NCBI GenBank assembly: GCA_004352715.1
Contig: SCFE01000011.1
Coordinates: forward strand, 2,038,351-2,102,350
DNA: 64,000 bases
Source: Hofstenia miamia
Taxonomy: Eukaryota; Xenacoelomorpha; Acoela
Direction: 5' to 3'
Positions 8,985-22,200 of this stretch are shown here, one piece after another (positions within the stretch are counted from its first letter, which is position 1; every line of letters starts with the position of its first letter). The notes beneath the pieces were generated by a model. That model was not told the DNA's origin, did no database searches, and saw only the letters and a list, made by a program, of their open reading frames with translations. The translations under genes and the position numbers were made by a program.

Positions 8985-11010
8985 TTATAAACTTTTTTAG
9001 TGTCTGAACCTGTGTAAGGCCTATTGGCAGGTCCCAATGAAGCCAGCAGATATCCTGAAGACAGCCTTCATTACTCAGTATGGCCTCTTTGAGTGGAAGT
9101 ACATGGCCTGTGGGTTTTGTAACACCCCTGCTACCTTTCAATGCTATGTCACCCACATGTTAAGGAATAGATCTAATGTACTGGAACCCTATATGGACAA
9201 CATTCTCATGGCAAGTAACACATTTACAGAACATCTTTATAAATTGAACTGGATGCTTACCATCCTCTATGATGCTGGTTTGCACATAAATGGCAATAAG
9301 TGTGCCCTCATTCAACCATGAGTTACCTTCTTAGGAAGGGTCATCAAGCTGGGCCAAATTTCAATTAAAAATGATGCTAAAGACCACTTGGATCAAATTG
9401 AAACAATGTGATCCCAAAAAGATGTACAGAGGCTTATGGGCTTCTTAAACCACTATGGCACCTTTATACCTGAGTTGGCAAACAAGATCAAACATATTTC
9501 TAACTTACTGAGACAAAGTGTTGAATTTAAGTGGACTTGGGCTGAGCAGGAAGAGCTCAACACTGTTAAGTTGGAACTCAGGAAAATCCCAAGTCTAAAC
9601 ACACCTGACTACTCTTGGGAATTTATTGTTGATTGTGATGCCAGTTCAGTCACCATCAGTGGCATGCTAAGCCAAGTTATTGAGGGTGTTGAAACCCCTG
9701 TACAGTATTTTAGCTGGAAACTACAGAATGCTGAACAGAACTATGGTGCCACCAAGTCCAAGATGTTAGCTTTAGTAGAAAGTCTAAAGAAGTTCCACTA
9801 CTTCATTTTAGGATGTAACTTCATAATGTGAATGCACAACTTTGTGCTTGCATGGTTGAAGAAGTTCTCTGGAGACAAATATAACATCATGGTGTGATGG
9901 ATAGAGTACTTTAATGATTTCCCTTTTACCATACAACACTGCCCTGAGAGACTCCACCTTAATGCAGACTATTGGACCACTCTCCATGGCTATGAATGTG
10001 ATTTATGAAAGCCTCCTGGTGGAAGATGCCTTTTGGCTTCATACCCTTGAACAAGTATGATGGCAAAGCCATCTTGCCAATCCTCATAAAGGAGGAAATC
10101 ATGGTAGAAGAGATTGTGACACACAAGCAGCACAATGAGGTACTCTCTGAGATCATGAAAAGATTGAGGAATTCCAACTACCCTCTTAGCCCAGTTGCTA
10201 ATCACTACTTCAATAGATACAACTGGAAAAAGAATGAAAAGGGCTTATTATACACTAGAAGCTGGAACAACTGCCTGGCTGTCCTAGAGTATTTCCATTG
10301 CAATCTGGTCAGAAGAATCCATGAATGAGGCCATTTAGGTATCATCCAAACTGAGCAGATGTTCAATACACACTACTTCACAATTGGCATCTGTGCCACA
10401 GTTTTAGATGTCATCAACAAGTGTGAGACCTGCTTGTTACAAGGAACTGGGCACTTCTCAGAGCAGAGAGCCAAGTTACAGAGTTGCAGAGCAGAGATGA
10501 CTAACAAAGTCATCTATATGGACCTGGAGAAATTGTCCCATGATGATGAGGGATGTCAGTATATGTTAGTGCTCATTGATCATTTTAATAAATATGCCTG
10601 ATTAATCCCTCTGGATAGTACCACCACTGAAGTTGTCAGAGAAAAAATAGTAAAGGAGTGGATACTCAAGCTCAGGCCTATGGAGTGCTTAATCTCAGAT
10701 CAGGGCCCTCAATTTGACAATTGTCTGATAGAAATGCTTACCAAGGAATTGGAGATCCTACACAAATTCACAACTGCTTCCACCCACAGTTGAATGTTGT
10801 TGTGGAGTGACTCAACCACACCATCATCAAGTTAATTCAGGTTGCCCTTTCCAGACTGACCAGTCAAAATTGGAAATGATTGATAGAAGCAGTAGAGAAT
10901 TTTATAATACCACTGTCCACTCTACTACAAAGGTGAGTCCATTTAAAATGATGTTTGGATGTGAGATGAGTATGCCCTTATCAATAATATACCCTGGGTA
11001 CCATTAGCCC
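8985..11010 (+). pseudogene. Ty3/gypsy pol (RT, RNase H, integrase), old copy
   Basis: The frame from about 9000 reads the RT blocks CKAYWQVPM, KTAFITQYGLFEW and CNTPATFQ. The catalytic box is YMDN where active enzymes have YxDD. It continues through QRLMGFLNHYG and the RNase H strand FIVDCDAS (about 9625-9650). After a frameshift near 10.03 kb it continues through the integrase zinc-binding region (CNLVRRIHE then CETC near 10.42 kb) and an integrase core remnant (LVLIDHFNKYA). The match with the younger pol at 59.6 kb is close across RT and RNase H. In-frame stops at 9319, 9409, 9829, 9895, 10006, 10326 and 10599 are all TGA. No CpG was found in the segment. It cannot encode an active polyprotein. 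Confidence 0.85.
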
Positions 11011-11189
11011 ACCTTAGAGAATTATGTCAACTGTATGCTGCATGAGCTGGAAGAAGTTCATCTCACCATCTGCTGCAACACCAATCAATCTGTTATATGC
11101 CAGAAGCATAATTTCAACCACAAACTGTACTGCAAACCTCACAGACAGGGTGATAAAGTTTTGCATATTTCCCTCACCAAATTACTGAT

Positions 11190-11558
11190 ATGAATCAAGT
11201 ACAAAAGCTTGCCACTAATTGGCAAGGACTGTTTACAATTGTTAAGGTGCTCAACCACCATAAGTACTTATTTAATAATGGGAAAATTGCCCATTTCCAA
11301 AGGCTCAAAAGAGCTGTACAAGATATTGAGAATGTGGTCATCAATGCTAATAGTGAATTTATGCTAGTCAATGATGATATAAATGAATATGAGCCTTATA
11401 ATAATCTAACTGAATGTGGGGAGGATGACCTCACAGAAGTTGATTTTGGTAGTAACATAATTAATAGTAACAACAGTACTGCTACCCATATTTTACCTAA
11501 ACATAGAGTGAGAGAGAACTTATTTAGATCATTTAAATACCCAAGATTGGGACCTTAA
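11190..11558 (+). pseudogene. C-terminal part of the old gypsy polyprotein
   Basis: An open frame of 122 codons reads ATNWQGLFTIVKVLNHHKYL and then HFQRLKRAVQDIE. This is the usual small beta-barrel region that follows the integrase core in gypsy elements ('W.GPf.v...y.v...g......H...lk'). An acidic, asparagine-rich tail ends at a TAA. It follows the integrase remnant in the same orientation and precedes the 3' LTR. No env-like ORF lies between it and the LTR. Confidence 0.6.
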
Positions 11559-11579
11559 TCTTATCTCTATGTTTAGTAA

Positions 11580-12190
11580 CCAAGATTCAATAGATAAAGT
11601 GCCAAGAATCCTCTGTATTTACTTTAGTTATTTTTTGATATAACAATGATTTTGTAAGAATGGCAACAATTTGGAAGTACTTTCCTCAAAGTATGGGGTG
11701 ACACATAGCTTCTAGAGATCTTTTCAGATTATCTAGCCCAAATTGTGGACCACTTAGGTTCCAGATACAGATACATATAAGGAAATAATAAATCTCTTGT
11801 TCTATCTACAACATATACATGCACCTATAACTGAATACACTGTGATGATATTATACCATTGGTTAGTGCAAATGCAGGGTAACTACATGCTATTATTTAG
11901 TGAGCTGAAAGATAACAATGAAAATGAGATGTTTATTACTGTTTGAGATAGATAATAAATTTTGAGACATCTAGGGTAGCACTTTGGCTGGGAGCCATAT
12001 GAATTGGTCATCTTGGATTTTACCTAAAAAGTAGTAGTTACTTGGATGAATTACTGATGTTTGTTTTAATAATTCTATATACTGGAATTGGGGCTGTTTT
12101 TATGAGGTTGCTCTTTCAACCTTCTGCAGAGTCAATTAGTTAGCTAGTGTAATTATAATTCCAGCCCATGATTCTAAACTAATTTATCTT
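11580..12190 (+). repeat. Degenerate 3' LTR of the old gypsy element
   Basis: Landmarks in LTR order are AGCCCAAATTGTGGACCACT (about 11735), ATACATGCACCTATAACTGAA, CTATTATTTAGTGAGCTGAAA, CATATGAATTGGTCAT and TTCAACCTTCTGCAGAG, ending near CCATGATTCTAAACT. They match the solo LTR at 8306-8969 with many substitutions. The edge near 12.19 kb is approximate. Confidence 0.5.
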
Positions 12191-14062
12191 CTAATTCTTT
12201 ATATAAACTATGTAAATTTCTCATTTCTGCTGACCTTAGAAATTTTCACCAATTTTGTGTAATGTGCAAGGGGTGAAGAAGGTAAGGTAGTATGTTTACA
12301 ACTTACTTGGATTTGACCTATCATTACACAGAATTTGAGCCCATACTTATCAGGTTTTCCAGACATATATGTGTTTAGCAAGCACTGGGTCTTTAGAGGT
12401 AAGAGTTGCTCATCAATTGTCAATCTCATTTCAGGCTTATATTTTGAAGCACAATTGCTCTGGAACATTTCAAACAATTCAGAGATATGTGCAAATTTGT
12501 TTTCAATGAGCCTCACTATCCTTGTAGATTTGATATAAAGTGAAGATGATGTAGCACTTCTTTGAATCTATTCCTTGACATGGTTTGGATGGCAATTACC
12601 ATAAATACTACATGCATATTGCAAAGAAATGAATTTTTCACATTGTAAATTCCAATTATCACTTTCAGTTTGAGCTTGTGCAGTTGTACAATGATGAACA
12701 TGATGAATCATGCTCTTGTCAATAATACACTCTTTATATATGATCAAATAATATTGTTGATTATTCCAGGTGTGGCACAAAATATATTAGATGCTGGTAA
12801 TTGACCTGCCAATGGATCAGAATGTAGTAATTTAGTCCAATGGGTACCATCTTTAACAACAAATTGTTCACTGGAGGGAGATAAAGTAAGTCTACTATTG
12901 TCTTCCAATAATAGATCAGATTGGTCCGAATCATATGACCATTTGGTATGATCAGCTTCAAAGTCATTCCCTTCATTATCACTGTCTAAATCAGTACCAG
13001 ATTCATCAGAAGGCAAGTTTTGCAAAATCAAAGATGACTAAACCATGATTGTTTGTGATTTCTTTGGTTCATGCACAAACTTCTAAAATAGTGCAAGATG
13101 CAAATAAATGAATTCAAATGGTTTATGGCATTTTTTAATTTTATTACCACAATTGAATGCTGCAAATTTAAAAATTTGTCAAATTTTAAATTTCATTACT
13201 ACAATTGAATGCTGCAGCTGTACAAATAAGATTGAAATAGCTTTCCTTGACATTCTCTGACAATGGCATAGAAATCTGCTTTGTTGTAAGCAAACAAAAT
13301 CTTCAAAAAATAATGAAATCTTATGTATATGTAAAATCTAATTATAATTGAAATAATTTAGCAATGCAAAACTGGTGTGAAAATTACTATTGGATCATAT
13401 TTGATACCACTATCACTATAATTATCACTATAATTTAATTCAATAATTTTTTATGATATCATTAGAATTATGAAGCATACTCTCATGTAAAAGATTCACT
13501 CATTTTACAACTCGATAGAAATATTTTGGAGAAGATTTAAATTTCTGTTAATTCTTAAGAGTGAACTTTTTCTAAGACATCTAGCTACATATTTGAGTTC
13601 CAAAATGGAAACCATCTAGATCTATAAATTTAAAGAAATTTCTGCAAATCCCAATGATATCCAAATTATCTAATCATTGTGATTAACTTTACAATTTTAC
13701 AGAAGCCTCAATAATAATCATTTTCAAAATGTCATGATGCTATTTCTATTCATTACATAAAATTTGAAACATCAATTTTTCCAATTACTTGAATTGATAT
13801 ATAAGCTAACTTGTGATTCTTAATTTTTTTCTATCAATAACACTTAAAGGTTTTCATGTACTTTACAACAGCTATATGTATTATAGTGAGTTTCTAAGCC
13901 AAAATATAAAATTAAAATATTCTAAGCACTTAATACATGCTTACTAATGATAAGAAAAGTGGTATTTCATGCGAAGTCTGGAGCTATTGATTTCAATAAA
14001 TTTCTACCAATCCTAAAACTTTTCATTTTTTCAAGCAAAATATTATGACAGATTTTATGAAA
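12034..14062 (-). pseudogene. piggyBac-type transposase remnant, first copy
   Basis: On the minus strand from 13031, an acidic N-terminus (LPSDESGTDLDSDNEGND) is followed by broken frames with SRNRFKEVLHHLHF near 12540-12590 and LIENKFAHISELFEMFQ near 12460-12515. RLTIDEQLLPLKTQ and YMSGKPDKYGLKF follow to about 12330. These are the characteristic blocks of piggyBac (DDE) transposases: 'sr.RF..i...LhF', 'iDEql.pfkgr' and 'yip.KP.KYGiK.'. The frame is interrupted by stops and shifts, and the C-terminal third is missing. About 1 kb of AT-rich non-coding DNA to 14062 belongs to the same duplicated block. No terminal repeats were identified. Confidence 0.75.
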
Positions 14063-14063
14063 N
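14063..14063. other. Single-N join
   Basis: One N separates two apparently identical 2,029-bp blocks. This is a scaffold or gap-filling join, not sequence. Confidence 0.9.
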
Positions 14064-16092
14064 GTAGTTACTTGGATGAATTACTGATGTTTGTTTTAAT
14101 AATTCTATATACTGGAATTGGGGCTGTTTTTATGAGGTTGCTCTTTCAACCTTCTGCAGAGTCAATTAGTTAGCTAGTGTAATTATAATTCCAGCCCATG
14201 ATTCTAAACTAATTTATCTTCTAATTCTTTATATAAACTATGTAAATTTCTCATTTCTGCTGACCTTAGAAATTTTCACCAATTTTGTGTAATGTGCAAG
14301 GGGTGAAGAAGGTAAGGTAGTATGTTTACAACTTACTTGGATTTGACCTATCATTACACAGAATTTGAGCCCATACTTATCAGGTTTTCCAGACATATAT
14401 GTGTTTAGCAAGCACTGGGTCTTTAGAGGTAAGAGTTGCTCATCAATTGTCAATCTCATTTCAGGCTTATATTTTGAAGCACAATTGCTCTGGAACATTT
14501 CAAACAATTCAGAGATATGTGCAAATTTGTTTTCAATGAGCCTCACTATCCTTGTAGATTTGATATAAAGTGAAGATGATGTAGCACTTCTTTGAATCTA
14601 TTCCTTGACATGGTTTGGATGGCAATTACCATAAATACTACATGCATATTGCAAAGAAATGAATTTTTCACATTGTAAATTCCAATTATCACTTTCAGTT
14701 TGAGCTTGTGCAGTTGTACAATGATGAACATGATGAATCATGCTCTTGTCAATAATACACTCTTTATATATGATCAAATAATATTGTTGATTATTCCAGG
14801 TGTGGCACAAAATATATTAGATGCTGGTAATTGACCTGCCAATGGATCAGAATGTAGTAATTTAGTCCAATGGGTACCATCTTTAACAACAAATTGTTCA
14901 CTGGAGGGAGATAAAGTAAGTCTACTATTGTCTTCCAATAATAGATCAGATTGGTCCGAATCATATGACCATTTGGTATGATCAGCTTCAAAGTCATTCC
15001 CTTCATTATCACTGTCTAAATCAGTACCAGATTCATCAGAAGGCAAGTTTTGCAAAATCAAAGATGACTAAACCATGATTGTTTGTGATTTCTTTGGTTC
15101 ATGCACAAACTTCTAAAATAGTGCAAGATGCAAATAAATGAATTCAAATGGTTTATGGCATTTTTTAATTTTATTACCACAATTGAATGCTGCAAATTTA
15201 AAAATTTGTCAAATTTTAAATTTCATTACTACAATTGAATGCTGCAGCTGTACAAATAAGATTGAAATAGCTTTCCTTGACATTCTCTGACAATGGCATA
15301 GAAATCTGCTTTGTTGTAAGCAAACAAAATCTTCAAAAAATAATGAAATCTTATGTATATGTAAAATCTAATTATAATTGAAATAATTTAGCAATGCAAA
15401 ACTGGTGTGAAAATTACTATTGGATCATATTTGATACCACTATCACTATAATTATCACTATAATTTAATTCAATAATTTTTTATGATATCATTAGAATTA
15501 TGAAGCATACTCTCATGTAAAAGATTCACTCATTTTACAACTCGATAGAAATATTTTGGAGAAGATTTAAATTTCTGTTAATTCTTAAGAGTGAACTTTT
15601 TCTAAGACATCTAGCTACATATTTGAGTTCCAAAATGGAAACCATCTAGATCTATAAATTTAAAGAAATTTCTGCAAATCCCAATGATATCCAAATTATC
15701 TAATCATTGTGATTAACTTTACAATTTTACAGAAGCCTCAATAATAATCATTTTCAAAATGTCATGATGCTATTTCTATTCATTACATAAAATTTGAAAC
15801 ATCAATTTTTCCAATTACTTGAATTGATATATAAGCTAACTTGTGATTCTTAATTTTTTTCTATCAATAACACTTAAAGGTTTTCATGTACTTTACAACA
15901 GCTATATGTATTATAGTGAGTTTCTAAGCCAAAATATAAAATTAAAATATTCTAAGCACTTAATACATGCTTACTAATGATAAGAAAAGTGGTATTTCAT
16001 GCGAAGTCTGGAGCTATTGATTTCAATAAATTTCTACCAATCCTAAAACTTTTCATTTTTTCAAGCAAAATATTATGACAGATTTTATGAAA
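14064..16092 (-). pseudogene. piggyBac-type transposase remnant, second (duplicate) copy
   Basis: This repeats 12034-14062 at an offset of 2,030 bp. Every translated frame of the first block reappears here unchanged, including its stops, and the non-coding AT-rich part also matches. Old pseudogenes do not stay identical over 2 kb, and the copy abuts a single N, so it is most likely a false duplication and should count as one locus. Confidence 0.75.
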
Positions 16093-16292
16093 CAATTATA
16101 TGAATCTGCACTTATTTATAAGATAATAAGCAATAGGTCCTACTATTCACTTAAAATCATTTGATTTATCATCGATTTATTAAAATTTACTTAATAAGTA
16201 AATTAATAGATATTTTTTTAATTACGGTATATTACAGCACGGTATTTTTCTTGAACGAAATTACTATTTTGCAATTTAACCTCGACTGAAAA

Positions 16293-19200
16293 ATGACAAG
16301 TAGTTTGGGAAATACTTTAACATCTTCGAATTTAGTACACCTTAAGAGCAAGGTAAATATAACAATTTTAGGTTAATTACATTTTCACGGATGTATGCTT
16401 TTGTTATTAATGGTATGTAAGCGTGTTCTCAAGCAAATTAAGTTTTGGTGGATGATACGGAGGACATTTGCTCTCACTTAACGTTCATTCTGAAAATTAT
16501 TGCATTTGTTCTACGATTTATGGTTATTTGGCATTAATGTTTTCTTTAGCTCATCAAGTATTCATACTACATGCGCTTTTTAGCAGTAATGAGGGTTTTT
16601 GTATAATGGTCTAAGTTTTGAAAGCAATTGGAATGCATTCCGGAAATAGAATTTGGCTTGTCTCAGAAATATATTTAATGAATTTTTTATTTGCAAAATA
16701 TATTTGATAACGAACTAACTGACAACTACCATCATACATTCACCCGATTGCTTGTCGTTTAACCCTGAAAATAATCAGACTAACAGCGCATATCAAGGCT
16801 GTCAAGTACGGATGCTTTAATCGAACTACGAAGGCCCACAGAAAAAAGAAATATATATATATATAAATTTTCAATTCTGAATTTCTATATGCAGTTTCTG
16901 CAGTTATTCCAATTCATTGTAGTCTCAATGAACAAAATGCAGAAGCCTTTTAATGTTGAATGTGCCATATTTGCATGTAAATAACCTAAAATCCTTAAAG
17001 CACCTATACTGTAATCACATTTGCAATTGGTTACTGGGAAAACCAAAGAAATAAGCAGAAATAAGTACTAGTTTCTCTTTAACGATATGGATTGTGTTCG
17101 CGAGGGCTTTACACCTTATTATTTTATTATTTAGAATTTGAAATTAAATTCCCTCTGCTCCAAATATATTTATCACGTACACTCTTTGTAGACCCAAGAG
17201 ATGTGTATTGTAGAACCATGGATTTATGTTTTTGTTCAATCTATCGTTACAATTTACATTAGTTTGAAATTTAAAATTCTGAAGTAGAACCATAATAGAC
17301 TTCTAGTATTGAAATAAAAAATGGAAATACATTTTAGATAATTGTTTTGTTGGATTAACTAGTAGCAATCTTTACCTATAATAATTTCAAACAATTCTAT
17401 CCAGAATAAGTATGGATAAAATATAATATCTAATACATATTTATGAGATCACTTGCTTGTTACATATTGACATTATTTCTCAGATTTTCTTCTAGCAGTT
17501 AATTAAATTAGTGCTCATTTGATTTCTGCCATCGCTGTCTAAAACATTCGATAGCATTTCAGTAATAGGAATTGTGTGCTGCTTTTTTACCCCGTTGCTC
17601 TTCCTGATAAGACTTTTCAGAACTTACATTAATTTAAGAACATACATGAATTAATTATTTTAGTCAGGTTCTTTTTTGTGCTTGTAAAATAGTGATTAAT
17701 AGAATTGAGGAAAGTTCATGTAAAGATTGATGCTTCAACGCTGATAATTACTGAATACCTTTACACATTTGTTAATTTTCTTCTGGAAAGAATTAGTGAA
17801 ACTAAATTTATTACCCATATCCACTATAATATTTATGTTGGTTTGACTTTATACAGTCTTCTATAAAATTTTGATAACAATAATAATAAACTATTTTACG
17901 TAAAACTACATACAGAATGGTCTAGGAAATGATTAATTTGTTTAGTACCTTAAAAGCAGGTGAAATTAGTGAATGGCAAACTGAAGAGGATAATACTGAT
18001 AAGTTTTGAAATTGTCAATTGGTCAAATTGTGTTATTGTTTACATGTTGTGAAACAGATCCAGCCTGTCTGACACCTCAAACATTTCTTATTACTTTACA
18101 ATTTATTAAATATCAGTACAGCACACAGGAAAGATGGGAGAGGCTCATGCCCCTGCGATCATCAATTCTTCAAAAAGTGATTTTCTAAAGTGAATGTAGT
18201 CATTATGAATCTGAAAGAGTTTGTTATTATCAAATCTATTTAGAAAGGAAATAGATTGGTAATAAATGATATCATATTATATACATGAGTCACATTCAAT
18301 CTTGCCCTCTGAATGCTCCTTGCACAGAAACCTTTGATATTCAACGCATTGAACCTTTACCTAATTTCTTAATTGGCAGAAATGACACTACCATTGTGGA
18401 GAGTATTCTTCTTTTTCATCTTTTTTGATTGTGTTGAAATATTTAGTCCACATGCTTTTTTTGGGGTAAACGCAAAATGCGAGGTTTCACGACAAGTGTT
18501 AATAGCTCGAATAAAAACAACCTTTTCAATTGGACTTACGTACGGCGTGCGACTTTCAAGAATGACACAACTTCCAAAGTATACAAAAGTAATTAGGCAT
18601 TCACATTGAGAAATATTTGGAGCCTTAACTCTATGTGCGCTGTACAGGAATTAAGCATGTAGAGGCATAATGCTTTAAGCTGAGTGGTTTTCACTTAGAT
18701 GATGCAATGGCTATTCTATTTTTATTCACGACTACTTTTGAAAGTCTATTTTATAAGCATGTTATAACACTTACGGAATTCTTTTTTTGCAAGGGTTAAT
18801 TTCTATCCATCATGTTCTGGCGTCAAAAAGTATCAATATTCCATGTAAAGACATTTTTTAGCAGGTGTTATTTGTTAGAGTTCCAGGTTTGATTACACTA
18901 TAAACTGGACAATTTCACCACCTCTGGCATGCTTGAAAACTATGATGTCTGTTGAAGTCTATTTAAAATTTACATTGCATCAACGTATGCGTCACGGGTG
19001 ATATACTATGCTTTCTTTCTTAAATGAGCTTGAATGAATACTCTGCTTCCATAATGTCTTTCAATATTTAGGGTTTTTTGATTCATTGAATAGGTTTATC
19101 TGATACGTATGACTGTATGGACAATTTCCACTGAGTAATTCATGTAATCAACGCAGTCTTTAGCATCACATTTCTAACAAGTTTGCTGTTTAATATTAAT

Positions 19201-22200
19201 GCATGCGAGTCACTAAGTGGGATTGTCTTAACAATTGTTAGTTTTTGTGTTTTTACGATATTGAGGGCTTTATATCCTAGTATTCATTGATTTGCTAAGT
19301 AAAGGAAAGTATATCAGTGATAATATTATTAAGCGTATATTTGTTATAGCAAAAGCGATTTAATAGTACATTTAAACGTCACTGTAGGATTGATCATTTT
19401 AAAAGTACTATAAAGCATTTCAACACTTAGAAAAATATATTTGTTACAATTGTACTATATACAGTCTCTTCCATAAGTCCCTACGTTTCTAATTACTACT
19501 GCATTTAAGCAATAATACAAACAGACTGAGTGACTGGCTGTTCTTATCTGATGAATGTGCCATCTATTCATCTGCCAGAGCGCATAATCTGGTTTTTTGG
19601 AGCACTGAAAATCCACATTTTTGGGATCAGGTTGTGCAGCACCCACCAAACATCATGGTCTGGGCTGCTATGGCAAAATAATATTTGATTGGCCCATTTT
19701 TATTGAGGGTCGAATGGACGTCATGTGATAACGCTCTTTGGGGCATCATAAAGAAAAGTGTATTGGCTGAAAAAGCAAGATCAACTCAGAATCTGAAACA
19801 GGCAATTCGCAATGCTTTTGCTAACTTTAAAATGGAATCTCTTTCAAAGATACATGCACGTACTTTTCGTCGACTACAACTTTACATTGATATTGATGGG
19901 TTGCAAGTCGACCCTTACGATTATTCATTGTACTTGGATTACTTTTCGATGTTAGTTTTTGTTTGTTAAATATAGATGTATTGAATATATTAATGATAAT
20001 GTCTGTTTGTATTACTGAGTAAGTGCAGTAGTAATTTGAAACGTAGGGACTTATGGAACAAACTGTATATAAAACTAACAATTTTGATACCTTTATGCAG
20101 AAGACTGCATCAAATTTGTTGCTTACAGCACTTTTACATTCAAAAGTAATGTGGAAGCAGATGCAATCTTATATACACAATGTAACCAAACTTTCCATTA
20201 TATTCATTTTATGAAAATGTATAAACATTTATATTTCCCAATTCATACAAATTACAATAATGAATAAATATCAGATACTAATATGAAATATGAGCATCTA
20301 TAAACCATTCATGCTAAGTTTTGTTATAGAAGAAAATATGTTGTGAATTCCCATTAGAATTATATAACTTTAGTTTTTGTGGTCAACATGTGCTTTTATT
20401 ATGTAAATTTATTTCCTTTCCATTCATTAACAAATTTGACAAAAGCACACATTTATATATAAATTTAGCTTTCTGTTTACACAGTGGATTTGAAATTGTT
20501 TCTCGAGATCACTTCAAATATTCCGAATAAATATTGACGATATTCAAAAATGCTTGAAAATTTAATGTGTACTGTTTATAAGTTTAATTTTATATTTTTG
20601 CAAATTTTAGACAATATAGCATTACATAAACCCTCTATCTATATTTAATGAATACTTACGAACTTTTAGTTTCGTGCTGAATTTCGCCGCATAGCGATTG
20701 AGCCTGAAGACGTAAATACTTTTGAAAAGTTTTATTCCTTAATTCAACAAGTTCATCGTTTGAAAGACATACCTTTCGAAATTTGTTATTGTGATGCAAA
20801 CAATGATCTATTACCGATAAATAACACTGACAATTATGCTCTTGCCATCAATAGGGTGAAAACCATTCTACGTCTACATATTCACAAAGAAGGTAAATAT
20901 ATTTTTTAACTATTGCAGTGTAAACACATTTTTGTAGGACTTCCTTGTGTATAGCACCGCCTTTCGAAGCAAATAAGACAGCTTTTAATTGCTTATGTAA
21001 AGCTGATATCACGATTGCTTTTTCTGCGGACGATGCCATTTTGGTGCCCATTTGCCTGTTGTTGTGCACAGTACATTTTCGCGGCACACGTTCCTTTTTT
21101 GAAAAAGAATTGATTTTGCCTTGATTCCCCTTGTTCTAGCACAAATAATTGGTAATTGGGGTTATATTAAGCGTGAGACATACAAACAAATGCCTTGACT
21201 AGCTGTGAGACGCCGGCTTAATGTTTTCTAATTATACTCAACTTCGTGCTAACTGTTCAATAGATTACTTTAAATATCTATTCAATAGTGATAAACATTG
21301 TGTCAACAATGATATTTTGTCATTCTTACTTTCACAGGACTAAAAGTGAATTGTAAATTATTGTTTTTGTACAATTTTATTGAAACTGAATTATACACGT
21401 GCATATGCTTTCTATTTTTCAATATGTCATAATGAGTTATATGGATTTTCTTATTAACATGCATAACCCAAGGTGGTGATTTGGAGCGGCAGATGCAATA
21501 CATGTGACTGCTTCACACTCGCTCAACAATAAATTTCAAACTGGAGCAGATGTGAAGTCAAGTGATAGCTTGAAAACAGCAGAATTAAAGAAACACAATA
21601 GGTGTAAAAAAATGCGTTGAACTTGGCTAGGAATGCCTTCCTATATACTTACAAAGATTGCAAGGCGAATTGGAGTTCAGTATAAAATGTCAACAAATGC
21701 TGCCAAAAACCGTTCTTACTTCATTTAGGATTAGCTTTAGCTCGATGTACTGCAACAGCTATTTTTGCACGAACTTTCACACCCATTTGTTAAACATTTC
21801 CTGCGTTACTTGTACCAAGGAGTATGATCCTCATTTTCATGCTAATAATTATTTTGAATATTTCTAGATACGCTTGATGCCACTGTAGATTTAATTCTAT
21901 ATATTACAGTCATTTAAAAGTTTAAAAAGAAATTTTGAGTTTAAGCCTTTTGCTGTGTAATTCTGTTTTATCATGTATACTTGTATTTTTTGACTTTTTC
22001 TCCTTATGTATACATTAATACTTTAGGGGAATTCAGCTATTCTGGGTATGGATCTCTAAAAAGAAAAGGTAAAACTATGATGGGAAAAAGTCCATTGGGA
22101 CTTATTGGTCAACCGCAAGATTTTAGACAAATTGCAGCTATCATCGATGTGGATGTTATTCCTGAAACGTTTCGTCGAGTAAAATTGTTAAAACATGATA

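Noticed and set aside
9037-10601. Alternative genetic code with TGA as a sense codon
   Set aside because: par-6 uses TAA, the peptide gene at 41.9 kb ends in TGA at a sensible place, and the old pol also has frameshifts. CpG deamination explains the TGAs.
14064-16092. A genuine recent tandem duplication of piggyBac
   Set aside because: Exact identity, including dead sequence, and a single N at the join favour an assembly artefact.
18006-18609. Two short plus-strand ORFs in the par-6 intron
   Set aside because: No recognisable motif, no good splice context with par-6, and length expected by chance.
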